Below are positions 53,790-63,812 of a stretch of 64,000 nucleotides of DNA, piece by piece. The notes under the pieces are model-generated. The model did not search any database, was not told the origin of the DNA, and was given only the letters and a program-made list of their open reading frames with translations. The stretch covers positions 90,124,871 through 90,188,870 of the forward strand of contig CM042152.1 in the NCBI GenBank assembly GCA_023376005.1, read 5' to 3'. A program made the position numbers and the translations under genes. The first letter of the stretch is position 1. Each line of letters opens with the position of its first letter. The stretch comes from Doryteuthis pealeii. Lineage: Eukaryota; Mollusca; Cephalopoda; Myopsida; Loliginidae.

Positions 53790-53962
53790 GATGGAATGAT
53801 GGACATGTCGGTGTGGGCCGTCCATCAAAGATGCACATTGACCAGCTCTGTATGGATACTGAATGCTGAGTAAAGGACCTTTTGGGGACAATAAGTGATA
53901 GGAATGGTTGACGAGAGATTGGCATGGATATCCGTGCTACTAGCGTGACATAATGATGATGA
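53790..53962 (+). pseudogene. LINE ORF2 C-terminal tail remnant (RTE-like), second copy
   Basis: The frame containing VGRPSKMHIDQLCMDTEC, a stop, VKDLLGTISDRNG, a stop, then REIGMDIRATS ends in TAATGATGATGATG. It aligns with the 34.9 kb remnant, and two stops show decay. It lies immediately after the minisatellite and the SINE fragment. Confidence 0.65.
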
Positions 53963-54588
53963 TGTTATTGTAGAGATTTGTGTAGACAGATCAGTATTCA
54001 ATTGTGTTGCAAGTTGAACCCAGACTTTGTAAGTGGTTTAAATAACAGGTTGGGCTATTGTGCTATGTGACATGGTCAAGTACATTTCCAGGATTTTGAT
54101 TGGCTGCTGGTTTTAGTGTGCATATTTTTATCCTTATATACTGAACACTTGATCATGTCCTCTCAGTTCCTACAGAGTGTATTCAGTAACTCTTTTTTTT
54201 GTCTGGTGACTGGACGCTAGTCACAGCCTTCCTGTGAAGTTGAGTATGATGTTTATTCTTCACAGACATTAGAATAACTAGTACAAAATAAAAAAAAACC
54301 CTCCGGGCGATATAAAAATAGACTTTTGAAACATATTGCCTGAGGGGTGGGAGTAAAAAATTCAATGTCAGCGAGTTTGTACCCTAAGTAAGTAAAATCA
54401 TCAAATTCATTAAAGGATTAAAAAATAAAACAATTTGAAATGTAAACTTTAAATGTATATTAAAATAAAACAAACTATATATAGATATATAATACCAGTC
54501 ATGTATTTATTAAAACTTGTTTTAAAAAACAATGAGGACTGTCTAATGTTGCATGTTTAAATTTTGAATAAATTTTATTCTATGTTAT
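53963..54588. other. No recognisable gene
   Basis: The 54183-54365 minus frame has no recognised domain. Sequence is otherwise unclassified. Confidence 0.4.
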
Positions 54589-54589
54589 G

Positions 54590-54672
54590 ACGATATTGGG
54601 TAATGTGACGTAAGCAGTGACGTAATTTTTGTTACAGACAAAAACTGGAAGCGAGTCTCCATTATTAATAGC
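54590..54672 (-). mobile_element. Helitron-like repeat O end fragment
   Basis: TGTGACGTAAGCAGTGACGTAA and TTTTTGTTACAGACAAAAAC then GAGTCTCCATTATTAATA, CTAG. This matches the inverted end at 46965-47065. Confidence 0.6.
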
Positions 54673-54799
54673 TAGTACAAATAACTTATAGGAAAATAAC
54701 AATACTTAATCTTATAAGTTGAGCTAATATTAAAGAAACTAGAATAAGGCTGTTGAGGCTGTACTTTTGGCATCTTTAAAAATAATTATATATATATGG

Positions 54800-54930
54800 C
54801 GAAAATTCCCTATTATTTACTCATAGTTGATTAGATTAGTGGGAAGTGAAATACAAACAGCTTTGTCCAGAATTTGAACTTGGCTCGCCACCCATTTTCT
54901 AATATTAACACACACCGCTTGTAGCAAGAT
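54800..54930 (-). mobile_element. SINE family B fragment, diverged
   Basis: CCCTATTATTTACTCATAGTTG, GAAATACAAACAGC, TTTGTCCAGAATTTGAACTTGG and GCCACCCATTTTCTAAT follow the reverse order of the head half of family B. Confidence 0.6.
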
Positions 54931-55039
54931 GGGGAATATCCTGAGCGAGAACTACTATATTAGAAAAGAGAGGAAGAAGAAATAAGAGAGAGTAAAGGTT
55001 TTAAAAAATAGTGATGAGCACAAAACCATTGTCATGATT

Positions 55040-55294
55040 TTGACCGGGGCGTGACCCGCCCCCCCCCCGAATGGAGAATTGAATTTCAACCGGAAGTTTC
55101 GGGTGTTGACTGGAACCGGAAGTCATGTGGTGACATGGAACGACAAAGAAGAATACCAGCCTTTTTTGTGCTTTCCGATGTCGTAGGGTACGGATCGGAC
55201 CTCTGGGTCCCTTGTGGGATCACAGTAATCTAGCAGTGTTTTCTCTCTCTTTCTCTCTGCCTTTCCTCCTCTCCAATACAGCCCACGAGATGAG
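55040..55294 (+). other. GC-rich leader upstream of the family J array
   Basis: Unlike its surroundings: GACCCGCCCCCCCCCC at 55051, two similar words CAACCGGAAGTTTCGGGTGTT and GGAACCGGAAGTCATGTGG, and a CTCTCTTTCTCTCTGCC pyrimidine stretch. It has one copy only and leads directly into the first J unit, so it may be the unique part of the parent element (LTR or promoter-like). The ACCGGAAGT words match the consensus of ETS-type factor sites. The 60-codon frame at 55051 is not recognised. Confidence 0.35.
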
Positions 55295-56446
55295 CCCTAG
55301 AAATAAAAGCTATGCAGCTTGTGACGATATATTTCTCTCGTTGTACTTTTTTTATCGACAAGATGACCGCCACGTGGCGAACACCATTTTAGCACTGTGA
55401 ATATATCGCTACCACCACGTTATGTATATCAGCTTTGGGTATTGTGAATACAAAAGATACCGCTACGTTACACCACTTATGTATTGAGAGTAGGGGGGAG
55501 TATTGCAAATATTTTAGTTCTAGTAGACAATAAGTTTCAATTAAAAAACAAATCAGGAGCCGGAGTCCCTAAGATGGTGTAACGGTGAACCCTAGAAATA
55601 AAAGCTATGCAGCTTGTGACGATATATTTCTCTCGTTGTACTTTTTTTATCGACAAGATGACCGCCACGTGGCGAACACCATTTTAGCACTGTGAATATA
55701 TCGCTACCACCACGTTATGTATATCAGCTTTGGATATTACACCACTTATGTATTGAGAGTAGGGGGGGTATTGCAAATATTTTAGTTCTAGTAGACAATA
55801 AGTTTCAATTAAAAAACAAATCAGGAGCCGGAGTCCTAAGATGGTGTAACGGTGAACCCTAGAAATAAAAGCTATGCAGCTTGTGACGATATATTTCTCT
55901 CGTTGTACTTTTTTTATCGACAAGATGACCGCCACGTGGCGAACACCATTTTAGCACTGTGAATATATCGCTACCACCACGTTATGTATATCAGCTTTGG
56001 GTATTGTGAATACAAAAGATACCGCTACGTTACACCACTTATGTATTGAGAGTAGGGGGAGTATTGCAAATATTTTAGTTCTAGTAGACAATAAGTTTCA
56101 ATTAAAAAACAAATCAGGAGCCGGAGTCCTAAGATGGTGTAACGGTGAACCCTAGAAATAAAAGCTATGCAGCTTGTGACGATATATTCTTCTCGTTGTA
56201 CTTTTTTTATCGACAAGATGACCGCCACGTGGCGAACACCATTTTAGCACTGTGAATATATCGCTACCACCACGTTATGTATATCAGCTTTGGGTATTGT
56301 GAATACAAAAGATACCGCTACGTTACACCACTTATGTATTGAGAGTAGGGGGGAGTATTGCAAATATTTTAGTTCTAGTAGACAATAAGTTTCAATTAAA
56401 AAACAAATCAGGAGCCGGAGTCCCTAAGATGGTGTAACGGTGAACA
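55295..56446. repeat. Family J tandem array, four units of 267-295 bp
   Basis: Units begin (CCCTAGAAATAAAAGC) at 55295, 55590, 55857 and 56150. They are almost identical. Unit 2 lacks about 25 bp (TGTGAATACAAAAGATACCGC) and unit 4 has a single-base rearrangement in ATATATTCTTCTC. Each unit contains the perfect 12-bp palindrome CGCCACGTGGCG and ends GGAGCCGGAGTCCTAAGATG. Identical minus frames of up to 83 codons (55684-55935, 56025-56228) arise from the shared sequence. Confidence 0.95.
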
Positions 56447-56620
56447 TCAGTGTTACACAGCAACTCCTGCGACTCTGCTGTTGCCGAACTGCATTGGTTT
56501 CTTACCTTTCCTTTGGATCACAGCAGCAGTGTGGAGAGGGGAGATCTGCAGCTTGGGCAACAGCACATCCTCCGTATTAACCCGCCCAACCTATGTAGTT
56601 AAACAATAAACAAAAAAAAA
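56447..56620 (-). repeat. Repeat M copy joined to the J array
   Basis: Reverse complement of the 38.4 kb repeat M (GTTACACAGCAACTCCTGCG, TTACCTTTCCTTTGGATCACA, GGCAACAGCACATCCTCC). At 38.4 kb the match extends into a J-like segment (GGGACTCCAGCTCCGG), so J and M are parts of one repeat and only the J part has been tandemly amplified. Confidence 0.7.
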
Positions 56621-56872
56621 CAATAAAAACTTTTGGACACTACGCCATCGTCTTTCGCAGACGGAAGGCTGCCAACCAAAATAAGATAACACTAGAATGT
56701 CTGACTGGGGTGAATTTATTTTGGCATCTGATTGTTATGTGAGGCCAGGGATCTGGACACAGATCAGTCTGAAAGAGCAACAATTACCCATGCAGCAGGT
56801 CTCCATCCTCCCTATTGCTGATTTTATCCAAGAGTAGGGCAAGAACTAATGCAGCTTTGTCCTCAATGTTAC
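56621..56872. other. Unclassified
   Basis: Sequence at 56835-56890 again resembles repeat M words (AAGAACTAATGCAGCTTTG, AGTGACTCCAG). No gene is seen. Confidence 0.35.
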
Positions 56873-56874
56873 AA

Positions 56875-57074
56875 CATGGAGCAGCTATAGTGACTCCAGT
56901 TCAGAGCTCTTTGTCTAGACTGGTGACCCACCAAGGCAAGAGAACTCACTCTGCCACACTAATTTACTTGTATGCATTTTTTATGTGAAATGCAAACAGC
57001 CTTGTCCAAGATTTGAACTCTGGTCACTGTGTCCATTTCTTATTATGATAACCATTATACCAGAAACGCCTCCT
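56875..57074 (-). mobile_element. SINE family B copy, tail truncated
   Basis: GACTCCAGTTCAGAGCTC to ATGATAACCATTATACCAGAAACGCCTCC. The head ends exactly where SINE A inserted. Confidence 0.75.
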
Positions 57075-57086
57075 CCTTTACTTGTA

Positions 57087-57326
57087 AAAGGAAAAGTAAA
57101 GTTGTCGGGGTGGTCTAAAGTCGGTATCAGCCAATCAGTGAGGGAGTCTATCCCCTTTTCAATAGTGCTAGACAAAGGATATTTTAGTGTCTGGGGTGGG
57201 GCACCACACCTACCATCAGCTCCTTACTTTACCGCACAGATCCCTGTGCTACTTGCGAGAGCCAGTATCGAACCAGAAACCTTGGGATTCCTAGCCAAAC
57301 ACTCTACCGACTGAGCTAAACCGGCC
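57087..57326 (-). mobile_element. SINE family A, 12-bp target duplication
   Basis: Reverse copy with CCTTTACTTGTA at 57075-57086 and 57327-57338. It inserted beside the head of the SINE B copy. Frames of 64 and 109 codons over the pair are not genes. Confidence 0.9.
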
Positions 57327-57448
57327 CCTTTACTTGTAGTGGGTTATAACTGCTGGAAATTATTGTTCTCTTACACACTTAAAATGTATTTTAATTCTGC
57401 CTTTCATGATTTAAATCTCATCTGATTATACATTGTTATAGGTTTATA

Positions 57449-57682
57449 GGGCCGGGTTAGCCCAGTCGGTAGAGCATTTGGCTAGAAACCTCAAGGTTCC
57501 TAGTTCGATACCGGCTCTCGGCAACTCGGTGTATGAGTAACACAGGGATCTGTGCAGTAAAGTAGATGGTAGATGTGGCACTTCACCTCAGATGCAAAAA
57601 CAATCTTGGTCTAGCACTAGTGAAAAGGGGATAGTCTGATTGGCTGGTACCGACTTTAGGCTGCCCCAACGACTTTACTTAC
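57449..57682 (+). mobile_element. SINE family A, 13-bp target duplication
   Basis: Starts GGGCCGGGTTAGCCCAGTCGG and ends CGACTTTACTTAC. TTATAGGTTTATA flanks it at 57436-57448 and 57683-57695. It is opposite in orientation to the copy 120 bp upstream. Confidence 0.9.
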
Positions 57683-57699
57683 TTATAGGTTTATAAATA

Positions 57700-58185
57700 T
57701 TTGATGACTGAGCAGTATGAGATGCAATAAAAATTATTATTAATTTTTGATATTTTAATATTAATTTTTTTAATCAAACATTTCTCTATATTCTCATCTT
57801 TTTTCTTCCTTTTAAATGTTACGTGGTATTGGTTAGTATAGACTAATGTCTCAGACATGAATACTCTTGATGGGATAAGATAAGCGGGGAATGAATTATT
57901 GAAGATTACTCTAAGTGATTTTGATGCTTCTATCAATGGTAAAAACAGAATGAGACATTTGAAATGTGAATCAAATCTCTCAACTATCTATTTAATGTCT
58001 CAAGTGCTTACGTATTCTTACAGTAATCATTGAAATCTACTTGTAAATAATCAGAGTATTTATATCAATTTTATAGACAAGATAACATCTGATATTTTAT
58101 TAGAGATTATCAACACCTTTTCCTGCAAATATCGTATTAAACTTTGCATAACTCATTTACAAAAATCTCTGATATTATTTTAATT
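57700..58185. other. AT-rich stretch without genes
   Basis: The 81-codon minus frame (57691-57936) is K/I/N-rich and unrecognised. Confidence 0.4.
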
Positions 58186-58189
58186 TACT

Positions 58190-58790
58190 TCTTAGGTTGA
58201 TTGGATTTTATGGCATGTCAAACCTTGTTGGGTTATTTTATGCCAAAGACTTTTTTGTTTTATTCATTCTTGTTGAGTATTTAATTTTTTTTAAACTTAT
58301 TTTTTAAAAACATATTTTTAAAACTCATTTTTTGATTTATCTAACCCATATATGAGACCCTAACAGACACTACCACTCTGGGTCAGAGTTGACAATGATG
58401 GGGTGCTCCACACTCCCCAGACATCCAGAATTGGAACCTCACCACTAGATGCAGTTTAACACCATACTTAGGACACTAAGGCCCTCAGCTATCACCTTCT
58501 AGCACATATATGATAAAAATAGTTGGGGGTTTGCCATGAAAAGAATAGGGTTAGGGCACTCATATAGATGCTATGGGTTGATGGGATCATCAGATTGAAT
58601 GAAGCGGGCCTCTCCAACTGCCCATCTAGTCTATGTAAAGGCTTAAGTGGAGTGTTGCATATCATGGACTGCTCAACCACCAGGATTCTCCCTTAAGCAT
58701 CATGGGTCCCCACCCATTGCCAAGAGATGATCTTATTAGTGTGGGGGTCTTGCTCCACTGCAGAGGTGTATTCTACAGCTCTAGCCAAGA
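58190..58790 (+). mobile_element. Repeat C, diverged full-length copy
   Basis: From TTAGGTTGATTGGATTTTATGG through CTCCCCAGACATCCAGAATTGG and AGTGGAGTGTTGCATATCATGG to CTCCACTGCAGAGGTGTATTC. It confirms the order of all C landmark blocks. Confidence 0.75.
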
Positions 58791-58799
58791 GGACCTTAC

Positions 58800-59283
58800 T
58801 ACTAGGGTGAATCAAAGGTTTTGCAATATATTGGTGCATGCTAGTTTGTGGTGCACACATCATGAGACCAAAGCAGTTAAAGCCAGTGAAATTATCCAGT
58901 GTAGTTAGTAGTGTCTTGGTAGTTTGTGTACAGTGCAAGATCTGAAATTACTGCACAGATGAACATGGGCCTTAATGTCATGGAAATAAAAAGCATTTGT
59001 TGTATAAACGATGAAAGCTCAGTTGATTACAGTTCATTGAGTTATCTCCCTTGTTTTTGTTCACATTTGGTAATAATAGCTATTAAAAGGTAAAGGGAAA
59101 TAACTCAGCATCAGCCTGGACACTTTTTTCTCTTTTTTTTTGCAGGCACAGAGCCCAACCAAGAAGAGGTAACTCTTGATTTGAATCATTTCAGGATTTT
59201 TTTCTTCTAGGACAATTATTACCATAAAATAGAACCCGATCATTCAAGAAATTTCACTCTGGGTGCAAGAACCTTGATGATCA
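58800..59283. other. No recognisable gene
   Basis: The short frames at 58693-58938 overlap the end of repeat C and are not conserved in other copies. Confidence 0.4.
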
Positions 59284-59295
59284 GGCAATATTATG

Positions 59296-59587
59296 TATAT
59301 ATTTCCCAACCCCTTCGCACGAGCAAGATGTAATACAAGGTCAATTTCTAAAGCAGAGTTTAACAGGTTTGAATTCAGAGTTTTCTTTCACCTAGACTGG
59401 TTACCTATCCAACTTTAAAGAGCCCAGTCTGTCCTATTTGTCTATAGCTGGAGGGAGAATATATGGATTCATACCTTTCCCAAGCGTATTAGCAGTATAT
59501 GAAATGCAAACAGCCTTGTCCAGGATTTGAACTCAGGTCGACGAGTCCATTTTGTATGACTCTAACCATTATACCACACACCTCCAT
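59296..59587 (-). mobile_element. SINE family B, complete, 12-bp target duplication
   Basis: From CCCAACCCCTTCGCACGAGC to TCTAACCATTATACCACACACC. GGCAATATTATG flanks it at 59284-59295 and 59588-59599. Confidence 0.9.
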
Positions 59588-59599
59588 GGCAATATTATG

Positions 59600-60120
59600 A
59601 AGGCTTAAAACCACAGATTCCAAACAACTGAGACAAATCCAATGAGTAGCAGTTGGAGAATATCAGGCAAGCTTAATATCTTGCAGTCTAGTGTGATTGG
59701 TCACCTGCATGACCTTAGCAAAAGCATCTGGAAATGCTAAATTCTACCTCAAGTTACCAAAGTATTGCAAAACTTTTGACTCACCCTAGTTTATAAAAAA
59801 ATCTTTATGATATCACTCTAAAGCTCATCTGTTCTAGCAATCATAATTAAAAGATAATTGTGAATACTTATTGTATTTATATAAATCTTATAAATGATGA
59901 GAATATGCCAAATTTGTACAGATGCAAGGCAGTCATCATTTTTAGAGATTTTGTCATTTTCTCTCAATTTACAATATAACTTGTCACTGGTGTTTTATTA
60001 GAGTAATTATCAACTCCTTTCCCAGTATATTCATTAAATTTTGCATAACTCATTTGTAAAAAAAACTCCCTGATCTTATTTTGAGGCTTATGGTCAAGTT
60101 ATGTTGAAATCATCTATTCA
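59600..60120. other. AT-rich stretch without genes
   Basis: Phrases at 59990-60090 (AGAGTAATTATCAACTCCTTT ... CATAACTCATTTGTAAAAA) are also found at 58100-58170, pointing to an unnamed dispersed repeat of at least 80 bp. Confidence 0.5.
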
Positions 60121-60127
60121 TGCAAAT

Positions 60128-60204
60128 TTACTGAAGTTAAGCAGTGATGAGCCCATTCAATACTTAGATAGGTGACCATTTAAGCAACTGTAGGTACTGT
60201 AAGA
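60128..60204 (+). pseudogene. 5S rRNA-like pseudogene fragment
   Basis: CTGAAGTTAAGCAGTGATGAGCCC, TACTTAGATAGGTGACCA and GTACTGTAAG follow the order of the 5S rRNA internal promoter (A box, intermediate element, C box) and 3' end. The start of the gene is missing and the C box is mutated, so it is a 5S pseudogene or a 5S-derived SINE head. Confidence 0.6.
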
Positions 60205-60242
60205 AAATGATAATCAAAAATGACTTAATTTGGCATTTAAAG

Positions 60243-60487
60243 GAGTCGTCGGGGTGGCCTAAAGTCAGTATCGTCCGGACAGCGAGGGAGTCTATCCCTT
60301 TTCACTAGTGCTAGACTAAGTAGATTGTTTTTGGCGTCTGAGGTGAAGCGCCACACCTACCATCAGCTCCTCACTTTACCACACAGATCTCGGTGCTACT
60401 CATGTTGCTGAGTTGGTGAGAGCCGGTATTGAACCTGTAACCTTGTGGTTCCTAGTCGGATGCTCTACCGATCGAGTTAAACCAGCG
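60243..60487 (-). mobile_element. SINE family A copy
   Basis: GTCGTCGGGGTGGCCTAAAG to CGATCGAGTTAAACCAGC. Nearly full-length with small changes in the A box. Confidence 0.85.
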
Positions 60488-60644
60488 CTATATGTCGTAA
60501 AAAAACAAAACAACTAATCTTATTTTGTGAGGTGCAGTGTTCTTTATTTACTATTTATTATTTATGCCCATTCTTCTAAAATCCACGAAAGACCTGTGCT
60601 AAGAGCACATACAACAATTTACACCATTTGCTTATTTGGTCTCT

Positions 60645-60943
60645 GAAGAATAATCAAACTAATTTCCAATTACCGTCGAATTGGTAAGACACGGCAACAA
60701 GTGGTTGTAACTTAATACACACCCGTCTTGTTCCAATTCTACTGCAGAATGACAGGGTATTTATAAAACTCCATAATATCATTGAAACCAAGCAGCCAAT
60801 CAGAACTCAAGGAATGGAATCACCCAAATGCGGGAATGGATCATTCTTGATTTCTATAAATACCAACTGTCTTGGACACTGCTTCAATTATGCTTAGCTA
60901 GTTGCTGTTGTTCAAACCAACAGTAGACTAACTGACTTCAATA
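60645..60943 (+). mobile_element. LTR-like repeat E copy
   Basis: TGAAGAATAATCAAAC to CTAACTGACTTCA, so the TGAAG...CTTCA termini are intact. The TATA-like region is TATTTATAAAACTCC in plus text. This copy best supports TG...CA ends. Confidence 0.75.
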
Positions 60944-60959
60944 GTCTCCAATGTGATTA

Positions 60960-61411
60960 CTATATTTGACAGCATATAGGAGGCACTTTTTTTTCCAAAA
61001 TTTTGGCTCAAAAAATTGCCCTGCATCTTATACATTGTAGGTAAAGTTTGAGACCTCCCGTAGGCCTAGGCTAATCATCTCTATGATGCTCACTAACCCA
61101 GTTTACACTCAGTACTTTTACCTATTTTCATGTCCAATGTTTTGTTATTATTATTATCATTACTAATACTACTATTATTATCATTATTAATTTTATTATT
61201 ATTATTATTATTATTATTTCCTGCTATTGAGATGTCTTGTGTATGCTTATTGATTGCCTGTACTGCCAAATTGCTTTTATACAGCTATGTTTCTGCTTGT
61301 GTAATGCACAGCTAGACCGTTTTCAACAATATATGCTAAAATACACTAACATTTTTTTTCTTAATCCGACCTGCTGAAATGGGGGTGCGTCTTATATGCC
61401 GTCAAATACGG
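60960..61411. mobile_element. MITE with TA target duplication (Tc1/mariner/pogo-like)
   Basis: Left end CTATATTTGACAGCATATAG and right end GTCTTATATGCCGTCAAATACGG are inverted repeats of about 30 bp (consensus CCGTATTTGACGGCATATAA), each bordered by TA (60958-60959, 61412-61413). No transposase. It begins shortly after repeat E and contains an ATT microsatellite. Confidence 0.7.
61138..61218. repeat. (ATT)n microsatellite
   Basis: ATT/ATC trinucleotides within the MITE. The leucine-rich 61-codon frame is an artefact. Confidence 0.95.
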
Positions 61412-61419
61412 TAAGTTTT

Positions 61420-61860
61420 TCTATAGAAACTGATTTAAAGCAATGCATTATTTACTGAACAGAACATCTATAACACTATGATAGTGTTATAGGTTGACTG
61501 GCGATATTAAATTAATTACTCGATAATAATTAGGATAGTTTATTAAATGTTTAAGTTGACTTTTGCAAGGTAGTATAGTATAAGAAAAAAACAGATAATA
61601 ATAATGATGATATTAAAAAATTCAATGAGCAGGTTCGAGCATCTCTTAAGTGACCCACATCACCATACATCCCAAATAAAACGACTGTGATACTGTGCCG
61701 GAGCATTGTTCCATAAATTGAAACCATGCCCCAGCAGAGTATTATACATCAAACGATTTTCGACTTCTCTTTGATCATAGTTGTTAATCAATTGATAACC
61801 CAAGTCAAAATTTACTTGTTGCACAACTCAAATTTATATCAGTGGTGGATGTTTGGTTTG
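61420..61860. other. Unclassified
   Basis: A short palindrome (AACACTATGATAGTGTT, 61470-61486) is the only structure I see. No gene. Confidence 0.4.
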
Positions 61861-61861
61861 G

Positions 61862-61915
61862 TCTATTGATTTTAACGGCATATCAACCCCTCTGGGATTA
61901 TGCCATGCCTAATGG
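61862..61915 (+). mobile_element. Repeat C head fragment
   Basis: TTTTAACGGCATATCAACCCC and GGATTATGCCATGCC resemble the first 50 bp of family C. Confidence 0.5.
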
Positions 61916-62022
61916 TTAGGAAGTAATATATGTTGTGTATTTATATTTATACAATGTCTTAGGATCATTGGGGATCATGTTGTATGGATTGATTAAGTTC
62001 ATGTCTATATTCTATGGTATAA

Positions 62023-62640
62023 TTATATTTCCCTCAAAAAGGACAGAATATCCTCCATGTTGACATTTTCAAATAGATCTTTCATACTGTTTGCATTAAA
62101 ATAACGGTTTCTGGTGTGAGCAAAAAACCTGCATTCCATGAATAAGTGTTTAACAGACAAAGGTGTTTGACATGTTTCACATTGTGGTGTTGTTCGTGTT
62201 TGAGTATATAGGAGTGAGTATATATCAGTGGTGGTGTGTGGTGTAATGGTTAAAGTTTTAGGAAATGGACTCGTCGCCACAAGTTCAAATCATAGATGAG
62301 ACTATCTACATTTTACATAGTGCTAATACCCTTGGGAAAGTCATGCACCTACCTGCTCTCCCTCCAGCTATGGGTAAATAGCAGGGCAGACTGGGCTCTT
62401 AAACATGGCTAGGTAACCCATTGAGGAGATGGAAAACTCTTAATTCAAACCTGTTCAACTCAGCGTAAGAAATTGACCCTGTGTCGCATCCTGAGGAGGG
62501 GTTGGTGAATATATGTATATCAGTGGTGGCAAAGGTGCGGTTGGGGCAGTAGGGGTGCAAGGGCAAGGAGGAGAATGGCATGGAGCAATTGGACATGGAG
62601 AAATGATTTGACATGGAATTATCCTATTACACCATATTTT
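62023..62640 (-). pseudogene. LINE RNase H-region/zinc-knuckle remnant, split by a SINE
   Basis: Minus translation of 62220-62023 ends with QCETCQTPLSVKHLFMECRF, then FAHTRNRYF, and LFENVNMEDILSFLREI before a stop. CxxC-x7-H-x4-C is the zinc-binding motif after the RNase H-like segment of several LINE ORF2 families. The upstream part continues beyond the SINE (62529-62614, phrase NRTFATTDI). The SINE's 14-bp duplication lies within the ATTDI codons, so the reading frame was open across this point before insertion. Confidence 0.6.
62235..62515 (+). mobile_element. SINE family B, complete, 14-bp target duplication
   Basis: TGTGTGGTGTAATGGTTAAAG head to GAGGGGTTGGTGAATATATG tail. TATATCAGTGGTGG flanks it at 62221-62234 and 62516-62529. 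It breaks the LINE remnant. Confidence 0.9.
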
Positions 62641-62644
62641 GTTC

Positions 62645-63005
62645 TTAGATATTATTGAAGTCAGTCAGTTAGACAGTCCACAATTGGTTTGACTGGCCAA
62701 GCCTAACATGAAGTTACTAGTTCCTTAATGAACCCACTATAACAGCTTAAATAATTCCTGCCACTGCTGCCAGGAAGAGTCCATTAAGCTGAGGAGGTGT
62801 TTGACTGTTCCACTGTCCAATAGTTAACAATCTGTAACAGTCATTTCCAGACTGCAGGTTCAATCCTGGCTAAGGGTGAAAGTAACACAGAATAACAATT
62901 ATCAGTATTCTACAGATATATATGAGGGCAAGCTTAATCTCACATATAATTACAATATTGGAGCACACAATTGTTACATGGATAGCCAATGAATTATGTA
63001 AGTGC
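62645..63005. other. Unclassified, with a tRNA-like echo
   Basis: GTCAGTCAGTTAGACAGTCC at 62660 resembles the end of repeat E. Nothing else is recognised. Confidence 0.35.
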
Positions 63006-63009
63006 TGTA

Positions 63010-63505
63010 GCTAGATAATTTTGAATCAGAGTTCATTAGATTCATAATAATGGGGGCTGAGTGGAAAATTACGTTAACCATTATGGTTATGATTTGTGGT
63101 GACATCCGCTTGACCTCTTGAAAAATGCCCCAGTAGAAGTATGAGATAATTTTTAGTTTAGTTGCAACCAGTTACTCGCCGAGAGAAGATGTTCTCTCAA
63201 GAGTTGTTTCTCACAGCGTGCTTTCAAGAATTTTAGGCTGGGGTTGTTTAGATAAAGCTATATAGAAAAAAAACCCAACAAAGTCTTGCTTTATTAATTG
63301 ACAAATAAAAAAATGCATGGCACCCAGCCCGAAGAAATCAACCCAGAGAAACAACCCCCAGAAGAAACCCAACAGCAGAGCTGACCAGAGAAGATGACGG
63401 CCCAAGAATTAGACAATAGAAAAACAAATAAGAACCCCTCATACTCTGTCTCTCTCTCTCTCTCGCCATTATATACCCGAGTAAAAAGTTATATAACACA
63501 ATGAA
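63010..63505 (+). mobile_element. LTR-like repeat H, second copy
   Basis: TTTTGAATCAGAGTTCATTAG to AAAAGTTATATAACACAATG parallels 18846-19300. A (CT)n run (63447-63465) is inserted relative to the first copy. The 104-codon minus frame (63338-63652) runs partly outside the repeat and has no known domain. Confidence 0.5.
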
Positions 63506-63729
63506 GTAAACATTAAAGTTAAAAGAAATGATCTTTGAGACTAGCTCATTAACCGGCTCTCTACAGGAGAAGGTGTCTATTTTTCTGAGTGCATGTTTGC
63601 AGTTGTTTGTTTGTAAAAATAATTTACGTTTGGCTGTTTGCATTTTAAGCATGTGGATATTTTTTTATTGATTCGATCAATATTTGAAAATGGCAAAATT
63701 CATTGGTTGTCATGTTTCTATTAAATACA

Positions 63730-63736
<7 letters not shown>

Positions 63737-63802
<66 letters not shown>

Positions 63803-63812
63803 ATATATATAA
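63737..63812. repeat. (TA)n(TG)n microsatellite
   Basis: TA run then TG run then TA, about 75 bp. Confidence 0.95.

Noticed and set aside
51852..53799. Tryptophan-containing 12-residue repeat protein as a real gene
   Set aside because: No start context, no flanking coding sequence, several frameshifts. Kept only as a finding.
55684..56228. Two similar 67-83 codon minus frames as a duplicated gene
   Set aside because: Their identity follows from the tandem array, and no function or start context supports them.
55295..56446. CRISPR array
   Set aside because: Units are contiguous 270-295-bp repeats without short-repeat/unique-spacer alternation, in eukaryotic DNA.
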